The notes below the pieces were generated by a model. That model ran no database searches and was not told where the DNA came from. It saw nothing but the letters and a program-made list of their open reading frames with translations. The position numbers and the translations under genes are program-made. 64,000 bases of DNA from Methylocaldum sp002005105 (lineage in GTDB: Bacteria; Pseudomonadota; Gammaproteobacteria; Methylococcales; Methylococcaceae). The stretch lies in assembly GCF_051027545.1 (NCBI RefSeq), contig NZ_CP194902.1:186001-250000 (forward strand), written 5' to 3'. Positions 59,580 through 64,000 of this stretch are shown here, one piece after another. How positions within the stretch are numbered: position 1 is the stretch's first letter; every line of letters begins with the position of its first letter.

Positions 59580-60764
59580 TTAAGTCAAACCGCTCTTCAG
59601 CCGCTCCATGGCCTTCTGAAGATTGGCCATGCTGGTGGCGATGGAGAGGCGCACATGACCCGGAGCGCCGAAAGCGGAGCCCGGAACCACGGCGACGCCG
59701 CCGTGCTCGATGAGATGCTCCGATAGGCCCAAGTCGTCGGAAATTCCCGGCATGCGGTCGATCACGCCCTGCACATTGGGAAGGACATAGAAGGTCCCGT
59801 CGGTTTCGAGACAGGATACGCCGGGAATGCTGTTCAACTCGCTCACCACGTAATCGTGCCGTTCCTTGAAGGCCTTGACCATCTCGCCGATAAAGGACTG
59901 ATCGCCGGTCAAAGCGATTTCTGCGGCCACCTGAGAGATGGACGTGGGGTTGGATGTGCTTTGCGACTGGATATTGGTCATCGCCTCGATCAGCTTCGCG
60001 GGTCCCGCCGCATAGCCGATACGCCAGCCGGTCATGGAATAGGCTTTGGATACGCCGTTCAAGACCACGGTGCGGTCGTACAGCTCCGGGCAGACATTGA
60101 GAATATTGCAGAAGCTGCCGGCCTTCCAGACGATGTGCTCGTACATGTCGTCGGTGGCGACAACCACGTCCGGATAGTCTTTCAACACCTCGCCGAGGGC
60201 TTTAAGCTCCGCTTCGCTGTACGCCATGCCGGTCGGGTTGGACGGGCTGTTGATCACGAACAACCGGGTTTTCGGCGTCAGCGCCGCCTTGAGTTGGGCG
60301 GGCGTGATTTTGAACTTCTGCGACTGCGGCGCGTCGATAATGACGGGGACGGCGCCTGCCAAAAGCACCATGTCCGGGTAGGACACCCAGTACGGCGCCG
60401 GAATGATGACTTCGTCGCCCGGATTCAACAGCGCTTGCGCCAGGTTGTAAAAGCTCTGCTTGCCGCCGCAGGATACCAACACTTGCTTGACGTCGTAGTC
60501 GAACCCGTTTTCCCGCTTGAACTTTGCGACCACCGCCTTCTTGAGGCCGGGCGTACCGTCGACCGCCGTATATTTGGTGAAACCGTCCTGAATGGCCTTG
60601 ATGGCAGCCTGTTTGATATGCTCGGGGGTATCGAAATCCGGCTCGCCGGCTCCGAGGCCCACGATGTCTTTGCCGGCGGCGCGCATGGCGGCCGCTCTCG
60701 CGGTCACGGCCAAGGTAGGTGAGGGTTTGATCGACTGTACGCGGTCGGAAAGTTTAATGTTCAT
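59580..60764 (-). CDS. aspC: Pyridoxal-phosphate-dependent aspartate/aromatic aminotransferase
   Basis: Class I (subgroup I-gamma) aminotransferase of 394 residues transferring amino groups between aspartate, or possibly prephenate/arogenate, and 2-oxoglutarate. Landmarks: VGLGAGEPDFDTPEHIKQAA, VSCGGKQSFYNLAQALLNPGDEV, INSPSNPTGMAYSE, VVATDDMYEHIVW with the pyridine-N Asp region, and the PLP lysine in NGVSKAYSMTGWRIGYA (about residues 231-247). The terminal Arg motif for carboxylate binding is in VRLSIATS. Divergent from uvrB with 38 bp between starts, an arrangement seen in many gammaproteobacteria. Confidence 0.95.
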   Translation of the reverse strand: MNIKLSDRVQSIKPSPTLAVTARAAAMRAAGKDIVGLGAGEPDFDTPEHIKQAAIKAIQDGFTKYTAVDGTPGLKKAVVAKFKRENGFDYDVKQVLVSCGGKQSFYNLAQALLNPGDEVIIPAPYWVSYPDMVLLAGAVPVIIDAPQSQKFKITPAQLKAALTPKTRLFVINSPSNPTGMAYSEAELKALGEVLKDYPDVVVATDDMYEHIVWKAGSFCNILNVCPELYDRTVVLNGVSKAYSMTGWRIGYAAGPAKLIEAMTNIQSQSTSNPTSISQVAAEIALTGDQSFIGEMVKAFKERHDYVVSELNSIPGVSCLETDGTFYVLPNVQGVIDRMPGISDDLGLSEHLIEHGGVAVVPGSAFGAPGHVRLSIATSMANLQKAMERLKSGLT

Positions 60765-60802
60765 TGTGTCGAGTTAAAGATTGGTCAAATAGGTCAGGCT
60801 TT

Positions 60803-62869
60803 ATGCCGCAAAAAATGATACTCGATGAAACCTTGCCCCTGAATCCCACCAGGGGAAAAAGTTTCGATCTTCATAGCCAATTCAAGCCGTCCGGCGATCA
60901 ACCGGAAGCGATCCGGCAACTGATCGAAGGTCTCGGCGACGGCTTGTTACACCAGACTCTCTTGGGCGTCACCGGTTCCGGAAAAACCTTCACCGTCGCC
61001 AATGTCATTCAGGCCGTGCAGCGCCCGACGCTGATCCTGGCGCCGAACAAGACGCTGGCCGCCCAGCTTTACGGGGAAATGAAGGAATTTTTCCCGGAAA
61101 ACTCCGTGGAATACTTCGTTTCCTATTACGACTACTATCAGCCAGAAGCGTACGTCCCGGCTTCCGATACCTATATCCAGAAGGACGCCTCGCTCAACGA
61201 GCATATCGAGCAGATGCGCCTGTCGGCCACCAAGGCGCTGATCGAGCGGCGCGACACGATCATCGTGGCGACCGTGTCCTCAATCTACGGCTTGGGCGAG
61301 CCGGCCTCCTATTTCAGCATGGTGCTGCATCTGGTGCGCGGGGACATGATCGATCAGCGGACGATCCTGCGCCGCCTGGCCGAATTGCAATACACCCGCA
61401 ACGAAACCGAGCTGCGCCGCGCCACCTACCGGGTGCGGGGCGATGTGATCGACGTGTTTCCGGCGGAATCCGAAAGGGAGGCGCTGCGCATCGAGTTGTT
61501 CGACGACGAGATCGAACGGCTATCGCTGTTCGATCCCCTGACTGGGGAGATCATCTCCCGCATCGCCCGCTACACGGTCTATCCCAAGACCCATTACGTC
61601 ACGCCGCGGGAAAAAATCATGGAAGCCGTGGACCAGATCAAGGCCGATCTCAAGGTACGGCTGGAGGATCTGCGGTCTTTGAACAAGCTGGTCGAAGCCC
61701 AGAGGCTGGAACAGCGCACGCTGTTCGATCTCGAAATCATGCTGGAAGTCGGCTATTGCTCGGGCATCGAGAACTATTCGCGCTATCTCTCCGGCCGCGC
61801 GCCGGGCGAACCCCCGCCCACCCTGTTCGATTACCTGCCGGCCGATGCCTTGCTGGTGATCGACGAGAGCCACGTCACCATTCCGCAGCTCGGCGCCATG
61901 TACCGGGGCGACCGCTCGCGCAAGGAGACGCTGGTCGAGTACGGTTTCCGCCTGCCCTCCGCCCTGGATAACCGGCCGCTCAAGTTCGAGGAGTTCGAGG
62001 CCCGTTCGCCGCAGCGCATCTACATTTCGGCGACGCCGGGACCGTACGAACTCAAGCATTCCGGAGCGGTCATCGAGCAGGTGGTGCGACCTACCGGCCT
62101 GGTGGACCCCGAGGTTGAAATACGCCCTGCCCTGAGCCAGGTGGAAGACCTGCTTTCGGAAATTCGCGAGCGCATCGCCCGCAGCGAACGGGTGCTGGTC
62201 ACGACGCTGACCAAGCGCATGGCGGAAGATTTGACCGAATATCTGTTCGAGCACGACATCGCCGTGCGTTACCTCCATTCCGACGTCGAAACCGTGGAGC
62301 GCGTCGAGATCATCCGCGACCTCCGGCTCGGTCGGTTCGACGTGCTCGTGGGCATCAATCTGCTGCGGGAAGGACTGGACATCCCCGAAGTCTCGCTGGT
62401 CGCCATCCTCGACGCCGACAAGGAAGGTTTCCTGCGGTCTACCGTTTCGCTCATTCAGACCATCGGCCGTGCCGCCCGCAACCTTCGCGGGAAGGCAATC
62501 CTCTATGCGGACACGGTCACCGGCTCGATCCAGCGGGCGATCGAAGAAACCGAACGCCGCCGTGCCAAGCAGATCGACTACAACAAGCGAACGGGCCTCA
62601 CCCCGACCGGTATCTCGAAGCGCGTGACGGACATCCTGGAAGTCCCGATACCGGGCGCTTTACAAACGGGTTCCGGGAAAAAGAAGCTGGCCAAAGTGGC
62701 CGAGAAAGGCGCCGACTACCACGCGGTAAAACCGGCGGAAGCCGCCAAGCTGATCAAGCAGCTCGAAGAAAAGATGTACACCCACGCCCGCGAACTCGAA
62801 TTCGAGGAAGCGGCACGATTGCGCGACGAAATTCGGCGGATTCAGGCGGAAGTGTTTTCCGGGGCATAG
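60803..62869 (+). CDS. uvrB: UvrABC excinuclease subunit B
   Basis: Damage-recognition helicase-like subunit of nucleotide excision repair. ATG 60803 (MPQKMILDETLPLN) gives 688 residues; the frame opens at 60764, overlapping the aspC start, and ATG 60815 is a further option. Motifs: QFKPSGDQPEAIRQL, Walker A GVTGSGKT, the beta-hairpin YYDYYQPEAYVP inserted into DNA, DEBH-like LLVIDESHVT, YISATPGPYE, GINLLREGLDIPEVSLVAI and QTIGRAARN. The C-terminal UVR domain that binds UvrA/UvrC is visible as ELEFEEAARLRDEIRRIQAE. No clear SOS box is seen in the 38 bp aspC-uvrB gap. Confidence 0.99.
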   Translation: MPQKMILDETLPLNPTRGKSFDLHSQFKPSGDQPEAIRQLIEGLGDGLLHQTLLGVTGSGKTFTVANVIQAVQRPTLILAPNKTLAAQLYGEMKEFFPENSVEYFVSYYDYYQPEAYVPASDTYIQKDASLNEHIEQMRLSATKALIERRDTIIVATVSSIYGLGEPASYFSMVLHLVRGDMIDQRTILRRLAELQYTRNETELRRATYRVRGDVIDVFPAESEREALRIELFDDEIERLSLFDPLTGEIISRIARYTVYPKTHYVTPREKIMEAVDQIKADLKVRLEDLRSLNKLVEAQRLEQRTLFDLEIMLEVGYCSGIENYSRYLSGRAPGEPPPTLFDYLPADALLVIDESHVTIPQLGAMYRGDRSRKETLVEYGFRLPSALDNRPLKFEEFEARSPQRIYISATPGPYELKHSGAVIEQVVRPTGLVDPEVEIRPALSQVEDLLSEIRERIARSERVLVTTLTKRMAEDLTEYLFEHDIAVRYLHSDVETVERVEIIRDLRLGRFDVLVGINLLREGLDIPEVSLVAILDADKEGFLRSTVSLIQTIGRAARNLRGKAILYADTVTGSIQRAIEETERRRAKQIDYNKRTGLTPTGISKRVTDILEVPIPGALQTGSGKKKLAKVAEKGADYHAVKPAEAAKLIKQLEEKMYTHARELEFEEAARLRDEIRRIQAEVFSGA

Positions 62870-62985
62870 GCGTACGCTCAAAAGCCGCTCAAAGACAGTA
62901 AGAAAGAAACGCGTTTCGGGTTATTCGATCCAAATCATCCTTTCCGGCATTATCTTTCGTCTCAGCACTCTGGTTGCTGATTTCC

Positions 62986-63174
62986 ATGGTCAAATCGGAC
63001 ATCTCGATCGAGCTATATTGGACTCTGGATGGATACCGTGTCGTGGTCTGGTCGAGCGGAAAGATCGCTTACGCCAGGACCTATGCTTTACGCCAGGTCG
63101 CACTGAAGGCTTGCAAACGGCTGGCGAAATCGCTGACTGCTCCGCCGGAAGGCCAGGACCGCCGCCCCGAGTAA
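62986..63174 (+). CDS. Small hypothetical protein
   Basis: A 62-codon frame from ATG 62986 with MVKSDISIELYWTLDGYRVVVW and a basic helical tail (VALKACKRLAKSL). No clear ribosome binding site and no family recognised. The first half could form a beta-hairpin. It lies between uvrB and the convergent transaldolase gene. It may be real, but codon evidence is thin. Confidence 0.35.
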   Translation: MVKSDISIELYWTLDGYRVVVWSSGKIAYARTYALRQVALKACKRLAKSLTAPPEGQDRRPE

Positions 63175-63198
63175 TCGAATGTCGGAAAACCGGCGACC

Positions 63199-63837
63199 TC
63201 AAGCATTGCGAACCGCACGTCCGAATTCCTCGATGGCTTGATCGGACAAGGGATGATCGCCCATTTCGAGCAACAGGGGCAAAGGAATGGTGACGTGATG
63301 AGCGCCCGCGACCACGGCCTGCACCACCTCGCTAGCGGATTTCAGGCTCGCGACCAGAATCGTGGTCGGCGTGCCGCAGGCATCGACCACCGCGCGCATC
63401 TCCGAAACCAGCGCCGCGCCGTCGCCTTGAAGACGCGTGCTGCGGTTCACATAGGCGATCGAATACGCCACGCCCGCCTCGCAGGTGAGATATGTCTGCG
63501 CGGAACTGTAGCTGGCGGTCATGCCTACCTTGACGCCTTCTTTGGCGAACTTCGCGGCCAGCGCCAGATTTTCGGTGGTCATCCCGATCTTCAGCGCCAC
63601 ATTGGGCCTCAGGGCCAGGAAACGCCGCGCTTCCGCCTCTCGTTCGGACACCGTCGGCGCGGTCAGTTGATAGAAAACCGGACCGGGACAAATATCGGCC
63701 AATTCGGCGATCACATCCTCCGGCTTGCGGTCGACTTTCGCCATCAAGGTCGGATTAGTGGTGATTCCGGCGACGAAGCCGAGCGCCATCGCCTGGCGTG
63801 CGTCGGCGGGGAAAGCTGAGTCCAGAAACAGGGACAT
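63199..63837 (-). CDS. Transaldolase-family protein (fructose-6-phosphate aldolase/TalC type)
   Basis: TIM-barrel class I aldolase of 212 residues, the short form of the transaldolase family. Residues typical of the family: FLDSAFPADARQA with the catalytic Asp6, GITTNPTLMAK, LKIGMT with the Schiff-base Lys (about residue 83), VGMTASYSSAQ, and LVASLKSASEV. Whether it acts as transaldolase or as fructose-6-phosphate aldolase cannot be settled by eye. If the host uses the ribulose monophosphate pathway, this enzyme would serve sugar rearrangement, but that is speculation. A GAGGAG-like site lies a few bases before the ATG. REP-like repeats lie immediately upstream. Confidence 0.93.
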   Translation of the reverse strand: MSLFLDSAFPADARQAMALGFVAGITTNPTLMAKVDRKPEDVIAELADICPGPVFYQLTAPTVSEREAEARRFLALRPNVALKIGMTTENLALAAKFAKEGVKVGMTASYSSAQTYLTCEAGVAYSIAYVNRSTRLQGDGAALVSEMRAVVDACGTPTTILVASLKSASEVVQAVVAGAHHVTIPLPLLLEMGDHPLSDQAIEEFGRAVRNA

Positions 63838-63863
63838 CGTGTTCTCCTCATAAGGTTAAATCT

Positions 63864-63957
63864 ATCGGCAAAGGATTGCCTTCCTACGGCTGGGCCGTTG
63901 TAGGTCGGGAGTCCTTTCCCGACGTAGGGTTCGTCGGCAAAGGATTGCCGACCTACC
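63864..63957. repeat. Cluster of three REP-like palindromic repeats
   Basis: Three related units in about 95 bp: ATCGGCAAAGGATTGCC (63864 onward), GTAGGTCGGGAGTCCTTTCCCGACGTAG split around 63900-63927 in inverted orientation, and GTCGGCAAAGGATTGCCGAC (63932-63951). Each unit is itself partly palindromic. Alternating orientation is typical of REP/BIME elements in proteobacteria. They lie upstream of the transaldolase-family gene and continue towards the window end. Confidence 0.8.
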
Positions 63958-64000
63958 ACAGCCATCGGCCTGTGCTGATTGTTTTTTTATTGAATCGCGC

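Noticed and set aside
63744..63965. Minus-strand 73-codon frame at the right end
   Set aside because: It is built from the REP-like repeats (repeated GRQSFAD translations) and runs into the transaldolase gene in another frame.
1..64000. tRNA, rRNA, CRISPR, prophage or insertion-sequence content
   Set aside because: No T-arm/anticodon pattern, no rRNA stretch, no regularly spaced repeats and no transposase or integrase reading frame was recognised.

Overview
The window reads as the chromosome of a free-living gammaproteobacterium. The main grounds are the gene order gyrA-serC-serA-pheA-hisC-tyrA-aroA-cmk-rpsA-ihfB (the pseudomonad-type aromatic/serine supra-operon with tyrA and aroA unfused), the nadK-recN pair beside the heat-shock genes, and divergent aspC/uvrB. 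A PEP-CTERM surface-protein system, sulfide/persulfide detoxification and NO-responsive copper proteins fit a respiratory environmental bacterium. A methanotroph of the Methylococcaceae is my guess, but no C1 gene lies in the window to prove it. I see no rRNA, tRNA, prophage, insertion sequence or CRISPR array.

Layout. 1-2545 (minus): bacterioferritin, NAD kinase and the N-terminal part of RecN. 2639-10522 (plus): a CIRCE-controlled hrcA-grpE-dnaK-dnaJ heat-shock cluster followed by dapB and gamma-glutamyltransferase. 10660-12797 (minus): galU, APS kinase and a secreted helix-hairpin-helix protein. 13288-25362 (minus): a roughly 12 kb block from gyrA to ihfB joining DNA topology, serine, phenylalanine, tyrosine and aromatic synthesis, CMP kinase, ribosomal S1 and IHF. 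25537-27396: five tandem hairpins and a stand-alone HerA-type ATPase. 27841-32904: an Aer-like chemoreceptor coupled to a GGDEF/EAL protein, then a YdcF-like protein. 33108-37054: PEP-CTERM TPR protein PrsT and a PEP-CTERM protein behind a near-consensus sigma-54 promoter. 37097-41222: thiE, a TauE-type exporter, a persulfide dioxygenase and a divergent FisR-like sigma-54 activator. 41535-49287: argG, a sensorless sigma-54 activator with a SafE-type membrane protein, and housekeeping genes including pyrF and a CinA-like protein. 49308-52928: nsrR divergent from a two-gene copper-protein operon. 53156-59323: an exported isoaspartyl methyltransferase, a membrane SpeE-like protein, a lipoprotein and a hybrid histidine kinase. 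59580-64000: aspC, uvrB, a transaldolase-family gene and REP-like repeats.

The most promising systems are: (1) the NsrR-controlled pair of a two-domain multicopper oxidase and a cupredoxin/beta-propeller protein, with no NirK beside it; (2) the self-contained persulfide module of sensor-activator, sigma-54 promoter, dioxygenase and exporter; (3) sigma-54-driven PEP-CTERM expression next to PrsT. Smaller oddities are a bacterioferritin that keeps its heme ligand but has lost ferroxidase ligands, Ala at GyrA position 83, a CinA with a degenerate deamidase domain, and a tandem hairpin array before gyrA.
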